A DNA stretch of 64,000 bases from Glutamicibacter soli (lineage in GTDB: Bacteria > Actinomycetota > Actinomycetes > Actinomycetales > Micrococcaceae), in NCBI RefSeq assembly GCF_003309065.1, contig NZ_POAF01000009.1, positions 17,883 through 81,882 on the forward strand, in the 5' to 3' direction. How positions within the stretch are numbered: the stretch's first letter is position 1; each line of letters opens with the position of its first letter. The position numbers and the translations under genes are program-made. The notes under the pieces were generated by a model, which was not told where the DNA came from, ran no database searches, and was given only the letters and a program-made list of their open reading frames with translations. Shown here in pieces: positions 54,736 through 62,590 of the stretch.

Positions 54736-55326
54736 CTAGCTCGACGGGGTTCCGACGGTGGCAGGGGCCGGGGAGGCCGGGCCGCTGCTGTCGGTGAAGT
54801 CCAGCGGGATCCCGCCGGCCGGCTGGTCCTTGGCCAGCGCGTCCTGCACGGCCTGGCGCTGGGAGGCGTCCACGGCCAGGGTGAGTCCGCCGGTGCGCGG
54901 GTTCAGCGTGTACGCGTGGATCGCCGAGCGCAGCCGCGGCTCCTGCTTCGCCTGCCACGCCATGATCTGCGAGATGCCCTCGCGCAGCTGGGCGTTGCTG
55001 AAGTCCACCAGATGCCCGACCGCGCCGGCCTGCTCGATGGCCTTCACCGCGCCGTCGCTGGTCGCGGCGACGTGCAGCTTGCCATCCTCGATCCAGCCCT
55101 GGACGTATTCGTCGCCCAGCTGGGCCGCCAGCTGCTCGTTGGCCTGCAGCAGCGCGCTGACGTCCATGTCGGCTCCGCTCGTCGAGGTCTGGGTGGCGGT
55201 GGGCGGGGCCTGCGGGGCCTGCGGGGCCGCCTGCTGCTGGCCGCAGCCGGTCAGTGCCAGTGCGACGACGGCGGCCGAGGCGGACAGCCCCACCGGCCGC
55301 CGCCGTGCCGAATGTGTGCTTCTCAT
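54736..55326 (-). CDS. Lipoprotein resembling a protease prodomain
   Basis: 196 residues. Lipobox LALTGCGQQ (Cys about 28), a Gln/Ala/Pro linker, then ALLQANEQLAAQLGDEYVQGWIEDGKLHVAATSDGAVKAIEQAGAVGHLVDFSNAQLREGISQIM. That stretch looks like the pro-region of secreted chymotrypsin-like (S1E) proteases, here without a protease domain. It lies next to a secreted trypsin-like protease and might assist its folding or inhibit it; that is inference. Confidence 0.72.
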   Translation of the reverse strand: MRSTHSARRRPVGLSASAAVVALALTGCGQQQAAPQAPQAPPTATQTSTSGADMDVSALLQANEQLAAQLGDEYVQGWIEDGKLHVAATSDGAVKAIEQAGAVGHLVDFSNAQLREGISQIMAWQAKQEPRLRSAIHAYTLNPRTGGLTLAVDASQRQAVQDALAKDQPAGGIPLDFTDSSGPASPAPATVGTPSS

Positions 55327-55428
55327 TTTCAATCCTCGTCTTCCGGCGGAACCGTCGGCGTGCCGCGGGTCTTGCACCCGAGGCTACCGGCCGTCCCGCA
55401 AAGCCAACTCGTAGGCACATGTGTGCCG

Positions 55429-55474
55429 CATGGCAATGCCCCGCTGCCTTCAGCGGCAGCGGGGCATTGCCATG
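55429..55474 (-). terminator. Terminator after the secreted protease gene
   Basis: 20-bp perfect stem, CATGGCAATGCCCCGCTGCC (55429-55448) against 55455-55474, TTCAGC loop. Confidence 0.88.
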
Positions 55475-55509
55475 GTGTCCGCGAGGCGGTCACCGGGGAA
55501 CGTGGTCCC

Positions 55510-57687
55510 TTAGCCGTGGCGTCGGGCGCTGCGGCGGAGCAACAGTACTGCCGCGCCGATTAGTGCCAGGGCGCCGCCGGCGGCGATCAGCGGAACGCTG
55601 CCCGCACCGGTCTCAGCCAGTGGCTCTTCCTTCTTCGGCGCATCCTGCTTCGGCTCGTCCTTCTTCGGGTCCTTGGCCTCGGTGGACTTGCTTGGCTCGT
55701 CGCTGGCCGAGGCAGTTGGCTCGGCTGAGGACGATGGCGATGGCGATGCCGATTCGGACGGCTCGTCGGTCGAATCGGTCGGCTGAGTCGGAGTCGCCGA
55801 TTCCGAAGGCACATCAGTCGAATCAGTCGGCTGGGTCGGCTCAGTCGGAGTCGGAGTCGTAGGCTCGGTCGGAGTCGTAGGCTCGGTCGGAGTTGGGGTC
55901 GGCTTCGGAGCCACCACAACAACGTTTCCGTTGACCTGCTCGGACTTGTTCAGCCCATTGACTGCCTCAAGGGTGAAGTTGAAAGCGCCTTCAGTTTGCG
56001 GCGCGGTGAAGCTGAAGTTGCCCGAAGAATCCACGGTCACGGTATCGACAACGTTGCCGTCGACGATCACGTTGACCTTGGTGCCGCTGGAAGCGTCGGT
56101 CACTTCGCCGCTGAGCTTCGCGCCCGGCTTGACCTCGACCCCGTTGGACGCCGAGGTCACCTTCGGTGCGTTCACGAAGAACTTCACCTGGTAGCCCTTG
56201 ATGTAGCCATTGGACTGCACGTCGGATAGCGAGGTGTAGAACGCCATATCCTCCGTTTCAGACGAGCTGTTCACACCTACGCTGTAGGCCGAGGTGATTC
56301 CCACGGCGTGTGAGCCAACGAGCATCGGCCCGCCGGAGTCGCCCTCGTTCACGACGCTCAGGCCGGGGTTGCCTGTGGCGTAACCCCAGACCGGACGTTG
56401 GTCATTGTTGTAGCCACTCACGAAGAATACGCCTTCTCCGATGATGGTCGAACAGCTCCAGCCCGTGGTGCGGCCGGCGGCGCAGGCGGGGGCCCCGAGC
56501 ATGCCCGCGGACACGCCGGTCACGTTGACCGATCCGGAGCGCGGGCCTGCTTCCGGCCAGTTCGTCACGGCGGTGGGAAGCGTCAGCGCCGGGTTGATGC
56601 CGTCGATGACGGCGATGTCCGTACCCGGCACAGTAGTATCCCGAAGGTGCTCCGCTTCCTCATCTCCCAGACCGTCCAGCACCGACTGGGGAATCCCGGA
56701 GTTGCCCGCACCACCGAACTGGCTGAATCCGAAGGTGCCAAGAGGCGCACCCGCGGGGCCCATTTCGTTCGGCGAGGATTGCTCGACGATGCCCAAGATC
56801 GTGCCCCGGCCGTCCATGGAGCAGTGGCCTGCGGTGAGAACGGCGTCTTGGCCTGTCGGCGACCAGAGGTTGAAACCGGTCGAGCAGATCTTTAACTCCG
56901 GCACCTGCGACGTGAAGTCAACGATCGAGTAGGCCATGCCGCCAAGCAGATCTTCGCCGGCTGAGCCCTGAACCGGACCAGCTCCCTCCACCAGCTCGAC
57001 GCCGGGTGCGATTTCGGCGAACTCTTCCAAGCTCAGGGCCGGCTCTACTGATTTCCCCTCCTCGACCTGGCTGCTCCCGTGTTTTGCGGCGACCGGGTCG
57101 GTAGCGAAGATCTGCAGGCCGTCCTCGGTATTCATGATGGCGGTAAGCCTCGAGATTTCGGAGGTTTTGACGGTGTCCAGGACTTCCTCGTAGACGTCAT
57201 GCACGTCATTGATCACCCCGAGTTTTGTCGTGACCGACACTGACTGTGTCGAGGTAGCCTCGACGGCATCCTTAGCTTCTTCCCAGTCTCCCTCGGACAC
57301 CATAATCTCAGCCTTGCCGTCTTTGACGCTGGCTGAGGCGTTAATGCCTTCGGAAGTGAGATTTTCACGGATCTGCACGGCTTCTTCTGCAGCTCTGGAC
57401 ACGTCGTTGAACTCATCGAGGGTCTTGCCCAGGTCACGTTCCACCGCTTCTCGTAAACCCTCCGCGTCGTCCAAGCCTTCGGCCGGCATACTGGACGGGG
57501 TTGCCAGGGCGAATCCGGGGGCGGAAGTAGCAGGGGTAGCGGTCACAGCAACGCTGGATTTCTCAGGCAAAGCCTCGGGTGTATCCTGCGCCGCACTCGC
57601 AGGCAGGAGGCTTCCACCTACAACCAAAGCGGTGGCTGCTGCAGCGGCGAAGCTTCGCTGCCCAGTTCTACTATGCGGTTTTGGCAT
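55510..57687 (-). CDS. Cell-wall-anchored trypsin-like serine protease
   Basis: 725 residues. Signal peptide to about residue 33 (ASAAQ). Propeptide-like helical region (LREAVERDLGKTLDEFNDVSRAAEEAVQ). S1 protease domain with His288 in LTAGHCS, Asp357 in GTDIAVID and Ser451 in NEGDSGGPML. Then a bacterial Ig-like domain (VTSASNGVEVKPGAKLSGEVTD), a long Pro/Thr/Ser/Glu stalk, and the sorting signal LAETG (690-694), hydrophobic helix and RRSARRHG tail. A surface protease displayed by sortase; substrate unknown. Confidence 0.93.
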   Translation of the reverse strand: MPKPHSRTGQRSFAAAAATALVVGGSLLPASAAQDTPEALPEKSSVAVTATPATSAPGFALATPSSMPAEGLDDAEGLREAVERDLGKTLDEFNDVSRAAEEAVQIRENLTSEGINASASVKDGKAEIMVSEGDWEEAKDAVEATSTQSVSVTTKLGVINDVHDVYEEVLDTVKTSEISRLTAIMNTEDGLQIFATDPVAAKHGSSQVEEGKSVEPALSLEEFAEIAPGVELVEGAGPVQGSAGEDLLGGMAYSIVDFTSQVPELKICSTGFNLWSPTGQDAVLTAGHCSMDGRGTILGIVEQSSPNEMGPAGAPLGTFGFSQFGGAGNSGIPQSVLDGLGDEEAEHLRDTTVPGTDIAVIDGINPALTLPTAVTNWPEAGPRSGSVNVTGVSAGMLGAPACAAGRTTGWSCSTIIGEGVFFVSGYNNDQRPVWGYATGNPGLSVVNEGDSGGPMLVGSHAVGITSAYSVGVNSSSETEDMAFYTSLSDVQSNGYIKGYQVKFFVNAPKVTSASNGVEVKPGAKLSGEVTDASSGTKVNVIVDGNVVDTVTVDSSGNFSFTAPQTEGAFNFTLEAVNGLNKSEQVNGNVVVVAPKPTPTPTEPTTPTEPTTPTPTEPTQPTDSTDVPSESATPTQPTDSTDEPSESASPSPSSSAEPTASASDEPSKSTEAKDPKKDEPKQDAPKKEEPLAETGAGSVPLIAAGGALALIGAAVLLLRRSARRHG

Positions 57688-58110
57688 GGTTCCTGCTCCC
57701 AGAAGATCAGATGCGAGTTTTTGCGCGCCTCAGGCGCTGCGCGCATGTAAAGAATCAAATTCTTTACCAAAACGAAACCTTATCTGGATTCAAACAGGCG
57801 TTTCAAGCGACAGATCAAACAAAAATATAAAACTAATGTCGCAACGTTACTAGTCAAGCTATATTCCAGCGTCTGAGCTAAGGGGGATCGAGCGACATTT
57901 AGTTGATTTTGAAGACTTAAGTAATCTTACTTTTCCCATGTCATAGTGGCTTTCAACCTAATTCTGAACAGACAGGGTACTTTGTCTCACGCAGGGCATA
58001 CGCCACTTGGAGTCCATACACAGCCGCGCATCGGGCCTGCGTTCCTCCTCAATCCGCTTCTGAGGGTGGCAAGAATTCTTGTCACTTTTCGCATGGAAGT
58101 ACCAATGCGA
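57688..58110. other. AT-rich upstream region of the protease gene
   Basis: About 420 bases with much lower GC than the neighbours and no gene. Contains the perfect 12-bp palindrome CAAGAATTCTTG (58070-58081) and several AT tracts likely to hold the protease promoter. Confidence 0.5.
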
Positions 58111-58143
58111 AAACCCGCGCAGCGAACAATCAGGCACGGGTTT
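58111..58143 (-). terminator. Hairpin after signal peptidase copy 2
   Basis: AAACCCG (58111-58117) with CGGGTTT (58137-58143), 19-base loop, just past the stop codon. A weak terminator. Confidence 0.5.
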
Positions 58144-58180
58144 CATCTGGCGAACACTGCATGCCCACGCGGATGCCGGA

Positions 58181-58828
58181 TCAGCGGATATCCACGCGCT
58201 GATCCATCGGCCAAACGATATTGGTTGCTTGCCCGGTAACGCGATCCAGGCTGATCATGCCACCGCCGCTGGCGCCAAGCAATGACCGGGAATCCTGCGA
58301 CACTGATCGGTGGTCCCCCATGACCCAGATCCGACCGGCAGGAACTTGAACGGAGAACTTCATCTCGCTGGGCGCATCGCCATTGAAGAGGTAGGGCTCG
58401 TCGATCGGTTCGCCGTTGACGGTGACGCGGCCGTCGGCCGAACAGCATTCAACGGTATCCCCGCCCACCCCGATCACGCGCTTGACATAGGAATGGGAGC
58501 TGCCCGAAAGCTTGAAGGCGCCCACGAGGTCGTCAACCACCGAGGATCGGGCATAGGGCAAGAACGATCCCCGACCGTCGAATACGATGACGTCCCCGCG
58601 CTGGGGCTCGGCGTCGTCGTAGGCGCGTCGGTCCACTGAGATGGCCTGGCCCGGGTTCAGCGTTGACTGCATCGAATCCGAGCGGATGCTGAAGACATCG
58701 ACGAAAAATGCACGAATGATGATCACGGCGACCAACGCGCAAATGACAGCAAGAACAGCGAAGCGCCAGACCCAGTAAAAGGCCCGGCGCTTCGTGATTG
58801 CCGCTTCAGGGCGAGCAATCTGCTTCAT
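58181..58828 (-). CDS. lepB: Signal peptidase I (copy 2)
   Basis: 215 residues. N-terminal helix (FAVLAVICALVAVIIIRAFFV), nucleophile Ser52 in SIRSDSMQSTL (Asp replaces the usual Gly before Ser-Met), Lys116 in SYVKRVIGVGGD, and DTVECCSADGR, IDEPYLFNGD, IWVMGDHRSVSQDSR. Shares many residues with copy 1, so it is a paralogue from duplication. It follows rplS by 13 bases and probably belongs to the ribosomal transcript. Confidence 0.94.
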   Translation of the reverse strand: MKQIARPEAAITKRRAFYWVWRFAVLAVICALVAVIIIRAFFVDVFSIRSDSMQSTLNPGQAISVDRRAYDDAEPQRGDVIVFDGRGSFLPYARSSVVDDLVGAFKLSGSSHSYVKRVIGVGGDTVECCSADGRVTVNGEPIDEPYLFNGDAPSEMKFSVQVPAGRIWVMGDHRSVSQDSRSLLGASGGGMISLDRVTGQATNIVWPMDQRVDIR

Positions 58829-58841
58829 GGAAGAACGCAGA

Positions 58842-59201
58842 TTACTTCTTGCCGCCGAAGTCGCGCTTCTCGCGGATGCGAGCAGCCTTGCCGTGACGAT
58901 CGCGCATGTAGTACAGCTTTGCACGACGCACGTCGCCCTTGGACACAACCTCAATCTTTTCGATGATTGGGGAGTGAACCGGGAAGGTACGCTCGATACC
59001 GGTGCCGAAGGAAACCTTGCGGACGGTGAAGGTCTCGCCTACGCCGCGGCCCTGACGGCCCAGTACGTAGCCCTGGAAGACCTGAACACGGGAGTTCTTG
59101 CCTTCGATGATGTTGACGTGCACCTTGAGGGTGTCGCCAGGACCGAAAGCAGGAACGTCGGAACGCAGGCTAGCTGCATCCAAAGAGTCAAGAATATGCA
59201 T
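58842..59201 (-). CDS. rplS: 50S ribosomal protein L19
   Basis: 119 residues; [68 protein letters not shown] is the L19 core. AGGAG before the ATG; a longer frame upstream is not coding. Last ribosomal gene of the rpsP-khpA-rimM-trmD-rplS group. Confidence 0.98.
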   Translation of the reverse strand: MHILDSLDAASLRSDVPAFGPGDTLKVHVNIIEGKNSRVQVFQGYVLGRQGRGVGETFTVRKVSFGTGIERTFPVHSPIIEKIEVVSKGDVRRAKLYYMRDRHGKAARIREKRDFGGKK

Positions 59202-59420
59202 TGTGCATCTCCTAGGATCAATGCCGCAGGTCACCGAATCCTCGTAGCGGGGCTCTTCGAGCGCCTGAAACGGCGCCGAACTCCCCGGAACGTTTACCAC
59301 CGGCTGGCTTTAGCAACCGATGCGGCGGTTCTTGAAGTCCGGGATCCCCCTGCGGCAGGATTCGGACAAAACACACCAAGAGTCAATTTTGCCATATAAA
59401 TATCCCTGAGGTGAACACCG

Positions 59421-59438
59421 CGGCGGAGCAATCCGCCG
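59421..59438 (-). terminator. Hairpin between trmD and rplS
   Basis: CGGCGGA (59421-59427), GCAA loop, TCCGCCG (59432-59438), 22 bases after the trmD stop. Short and without a T-run; a weak terminator or processing site in a 260-base spacer that otherwise holds the rplS leader. Confidence 0.45.
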
Positions 59439-59460
59439 TGATGTTGGCCTCGCGAGGAGT

Positions 59461-60285
59461 TTATTCGGATTCGGTTCCTGCGCCGGTAGCCCAATCGAGC
59501 TGGGACTTGGGCAGAATCTCGCCTTCAACCACGGCAAAACCGTTGTGCCACAGGGCATCTCGGTCCCGGCGGTTCAGGCTTTCCACGTCGAGCTGGGTGA
59601 TCAGGTCCGGCCGGCGGTCGGCCGTGCGCTTGATCTGCTCGTCGCGGCGGTGGCGGGCTACTCGGTGGTGGTTGCCGCCCAGCAGCACCTCGGGAACCTC
59701 GCGGCCGCGCCAGGACGCAGGCTTGGTGTAGACGGGGTACTCCAGCAGCACATCCGAGTGCGATTCCTCGACGAGCGACTCGGGGTTGCCGATGACACCG
59801 GGAATCAGGCGCCCGATGGCCTCCACCATCACCATGACCGCGACTTCTCCCCCGTTGAGGACATAGTCGCCGATGGAGACGGGAATGACAGTGAAGTTCT
59901 CGTGCGCGTACTCGATGACGCGCTCGTCGATGCCTTCGTAGCGGCCGCAGGCGAAGACCAGATGCTCTTCTTCGGCGAGGTCGTAGGCCATCTGCTGGTT
60001 GAAGACCGCCCCTGCGGGCGAAGGCACGATCAGCACCGGCTTCTTGTCGGCCGGAGCCTTGGCGCGGACAGCGTCCAGCGCCTGGCCCCACGGCTCGGGC
60101 ATCATGACCATGCCGGCGCCGCCGCCGTACGGGGTGTCGTCCACCTTGCGGTGCTTGTCGGTGGTGAAGTCGCGCAGATTGGTGACGTTCAGGTCCAGGA
60201 TGCCGTCTTCCGCGGCGCGGCCGATGAGCGAAAGCTGCAGCGGGTTCAGGTATTCGGGGAAGATCGAGATGACGTCCAGGCGCAT
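59461..60285 (-). CDS. trmD: tRNA (guanine37-N1)-methyltransferase
   Basis: 274 residues; methylates G37 of tRNAs read at CNN codons to prevent frameshifts. [24 protein letters not shown], the trefoil-knot SAM loop [47 protein letters not shown] and RPDLITQLD are the family blocks. The start overlaps the rimM stop by one base (TAATG), so they are translated together. Confidence 0.97.
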   Translation of the reverse strand: MRLDVISIFPEYLNPLQLSLIGRAAEDGILDLNVTNLRDFTTDKHRKVDDTPYGGGAGMVMMPEPWGQALDAVRAKAPADKKPVLIVPSPAGAVFNQQMAYDLAEEEHLVFACGRYEGIDERVIEYAHENFTVIPVSIGDYVLNGGEVAVMVMVEAIGRLIPGVIGNPESLVEESHSDVLLEYPVYTKPASWRGREVPEVLLGGNHHRVARHRRDEQIKRTADRRPDLITQLDVESLNRRDRDALWHNGFAVVEGEILPKSQLDWATGAGTESE

Positions 60286-60827
60286 TACTTGGATTCCCCC
60301 TCGGGCTGCTCCGAATCCTCGGAGTTCAGCTCCAGCAGGCCCGGAGGCGGGGTGATGGTCAGCGTACCGGCCTCGGTATCGATCTCCGGGACGAATTCGT
60401 CCACGAACGGCAGGTAGATTTCCTCGCCGTCGGCGTTCTCGAAGACCAGCAGATCCTGGGCGGGGTTGGTGCGCAGCGCCGTGACAACGCCGACCTCGAC
60501 GCCGTCGTGCATGACCTTCAGGTCCTGCAGCTCGTGCTCGTACCACTCGTCCGAGTCGTCCTCCGGCTCCTCGCCGACCTCTATCTCCAGGCGGGCGCCG
60601 CGCAGCGTCTCAGCGGCGTTGCGGTCCGCGATCTCCTGGAAGGAAAGCAACAGGATTGTCTTGTTCCAACGCGCGTTCTTGATGGTCAGCGACTCGACCG
60701 GGCCGTCGGTGACATGCAGGACTTCGCCGGCGACAAAGCGCTCTTCGGGTGCGTCGGTGAGGACCTGGGCCGTGACTTCGCCGCGGATGCCGTGGGGCTT
60801 GCCGATGCGGGCTACCTGCAATCGCAT
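60285..60827 (-). CDS. rimM: 16S rRNA processing protein RimM
   Basis: 180 residues; helps assemble the 30S head. N-terminal [21 protein letters not shown] and the PRC-barrel block [37 protein letters not shown] are standard. The C-terminus is an acidic tail ([14 protein letters not shown]). Precedes trmD directly. Confidence 0.95.
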   Translation of the reverse strand: MRLQVARIGKPHGIRGEVTAQVLTDAPEERFVAGEVLHVTDGPVESLTIKNARWNKTILLLSFQEIADRNAAETLRGARLEIEVGEEPEDDSDEWYEHELQDLKVMHDGVEVGVVTALRTNPAQDLLVFENADGEEIYLPFVDEFVPEIDTEAGTLTITPPPGLLELNSEDSEQPEGESK

Positions 60828-60891
60828 GTTCGCTGAACCTTTTCTTCGGTGGATGGCTTCAGATGGTGAAGGATAAAAAATTTTGGGGTGA

Positions 60892-60939
60892 AACACTAAA
60901 GGAGTTCCCGCGTTGTAGAGCGGAAACTCCTTGAGTGTT
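60892..60939 (-). terminator. Hairpin between khpA and rimM
   Basis: AACACT-A-AAGGAGTTCCCGC (60892-60911) pairs with GCGGAAACTCCTT-G-AGTGTT (60920-60939) with one mismatch inside. It lies between khpA and rimM on the same strand, so it is an attenuator or processing site that would set rpsP-khpA above rimM-trmD. Confidence 0.7.
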
Positions 60940-60971
60940 GAGGCTCGGCCTAGGCCGGGCCTCTAAGTTGT

Positions 60972-61214
60972 TCAGCCTCGGCGACGATCAGTGTCGATAA
61001 CATCAACACGGATCGGCTCCTTGGCCAACGCTGCCATCACTGTGCGCAGTGCCCGTGCAGTGCGACCCTGGCGTCCGATCACGCGACCGAGATCATCAGG
61101 ATTCACACGTACTTCGAGCAGGTCGCCGCGGCGGGTGGACTTCAGGGCAACCTGAACGTCCTCCGGCTCCTCGACAACCCCGCGGACCAAGTGGTCTAGC
61201 GCGTCAACGAGCAT
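60972..61214 (-). CDS. khpA: KH-domain RNA-binding protein KhpA
   Basis: 80 residues; LEVRVNPDDLGRVIGRQGRTARALRTVMAAL carries the KH loop GRVIGRQGR. KhpA partners KhpB in RNA binding linked to division and RNA turnover. Starts 2 bases after the rpsP stop and is clearly co-transcribed with it. Confidence 0.96.
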   Translation of the reverse strand: MLVDALDHLVRGVVEEPEDVQVALKSTRRGDLLEVRVNPDDLGRVIGRQGRTARALRTVMAALAKEPIRVDVIDTDRRRG

Positions 61215-61216
61215 GA

Positions 61217-61627
61217 TTACTCAGCCTCGGTAGCTTCAGCCTCTGCCTCTTCGGCAGCTGGCTTTTCAGCCTTCTTGGTGATGGCTTCCTTGAGGATAAC
61301 CGAGCCCTTTTCAGGAGCAACGAATGCTGGCTTAGGCTCGGCAACCTTGTAGGTGCCTTCCTGGCCATCGATGCCCTTGAACTTCTGCCAGTCACCGGTG
61401 ATCTTCAGCAGTGCGTGTACCTGCTCGGTTGGCTGAGCGCCAACAGACAGCCAGTACTGTGCACGATCCGAATCGATCTCGATGATCGAAGGGTTCTCGG
61501 TCGGGTGGTACTTACCGATCTCCTCGATGGCACGGCCATCGCGCTTGGCGCGCGAGTCCATGACGACAACGCGGTAGAAAGGTGCGCGCATCTTACCGAA
61601 GCGCTTCAGACGAATCTTTACGGCCAC
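61217..61627 (-). CDS. rpsP: 30S ribosomal protein S16
   Basis: 136 residues, longer than the usual 80-100 because of an Ala/Glu/Lys tail. [68 protein letters not shown] is the S16 core. GTG start with AGGAGACC upstream. First gene of the operon. Confidence 0.98.
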   Translation of the reverse strand: MAVKIRLKRFGKMRAPFYRVVVMDSRAKRDGRAIEEIGKYHPTENPSIIEIDSDRAQYWLSVGAQPTEQVHALLKITGDWQKFKGIDGQEGTYKVAEPKPAFVAPEKGSVILKEAITKKAEKPAAEEAEAEATEAE

Positions 61628-61887
61628 TTTTGTGGTCTCCTGTTTCTCAACATGGTCGAACCAAGCTTTGTGCACCTGTGGGGCAGGCCTTACTGACCTG
61701 GTTCTAAAAGGACAGGATTCGAAACGGAGAGAGGGTCCATAACAAATCGAGTACCCTGCAATTATGCCAGAGACCCGGCGCTCAAACCAATTATTCCCGA
61801 CACCTGCGTGCCGGTTCTGCGAATGAGGTTCATCACTCCGGGTTCGGAGCGGAGGCAGCCGGCTCGGCGGGCTCTACGATTTATTGT

Positions 61888-62517
61888 ATGACCGTCACTT
61901 CCGCATTGCTCTCCTTCGCCGTCGTTGCCGCGCTGATGACGCTGGTCCCCGGCGTCGATACGGCGCTGATCCTGCGCTCGGCGGTCACGCGCAGCAGGCT
62001 GGACGCACTGGTGGCCGCCCTCGGAATCTGTTCCGGGGTTTTCGCCTGGGGCATCATTGCGGCCGCCGGGGCATCTGCGGTGCTGGCCGCCTCCCAGCGC
62101 GCCTACCAAATCCTGACTTACGCCGGTGCCGCGTACCTGATGTTCCTGGGCGGCCAAATGATCTACCGCTCGCTGCGGCGACGGGAACTGGAGACAACGA
62201 ACGTTGCCGTGGCCAGCAGCAAATGGAAGGCCTACGGCACCGGGTTGGTGACCAATCTGCTCAACCCGAAGATCGGCGTCTTCTATATCGCTGTCATTCC
62301 CCAGTTCACGCCGGCCGGTGCCAACGCCCTGCTGATGGGTATCGCTTTGTCGGCGGTGCATGTGGCGATGACCCTGGCCTGGGCTGGCGTGCTGATCCTC
62401 TGTGCCTCGCTGGCCGGCAAATGGCTGAGCACCCCGAAGGCCGTGACATGGATGGACCGGATTACCGGAACCGTGCTTGTCGGCTTCGGCGTCAAGGTGG
62501 CGCTCTCCAAGCCTTAG
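61888..62517 (+). CDS. LysE family amino-acid exporter (RhtB-like)
   Basis: 209 residues, six hydrophobic helices; AVVAALMTLVPGVDTALILRSAVTRSRLDALVAALGICSGVFAWG and YAGAAYLMFLGGQMIYRS with GLVTNLLNPKIGVFYIAVIPQF are the family blocks. Exports amino acids or similar solutes; the specific substrate is unknown. Monocistronic, with a 260-base spacer to the divergent rpsP. Confidence 0.93.
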   Translation: MTVTSALLSFAVVAALMTLVPGVDTALILRSAVTRSRLDALVAALGICSGVFAWGIIAAAGASAVLAASQRAYQILTYAGAAYLMFLGGQMIYRSLRRRELETTNVAVASSKWKAYGTGLVTNLLNPKIGVFYIAVIPQFTPAGANALLMGIALSAVHVAMTLAWAGVLILCASLAGKWLSTPKAVTWMDRITGTVLVGFGVKVALSKP

Positions 62518-62590
62518 GTTCGGTGCCGCTGATCTGGCGTGGAGATGCCTCAATCAAGGAATTCTCAGCCAAACGATGAATACATGGGTT

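Noticed and set aside
55700..55910. Short direct repeats in the protease gene
   Set aside because: They encode the Pro/Thr/Glu/Ser stalk; codon-level repetitiveness of a cell-wall linker.
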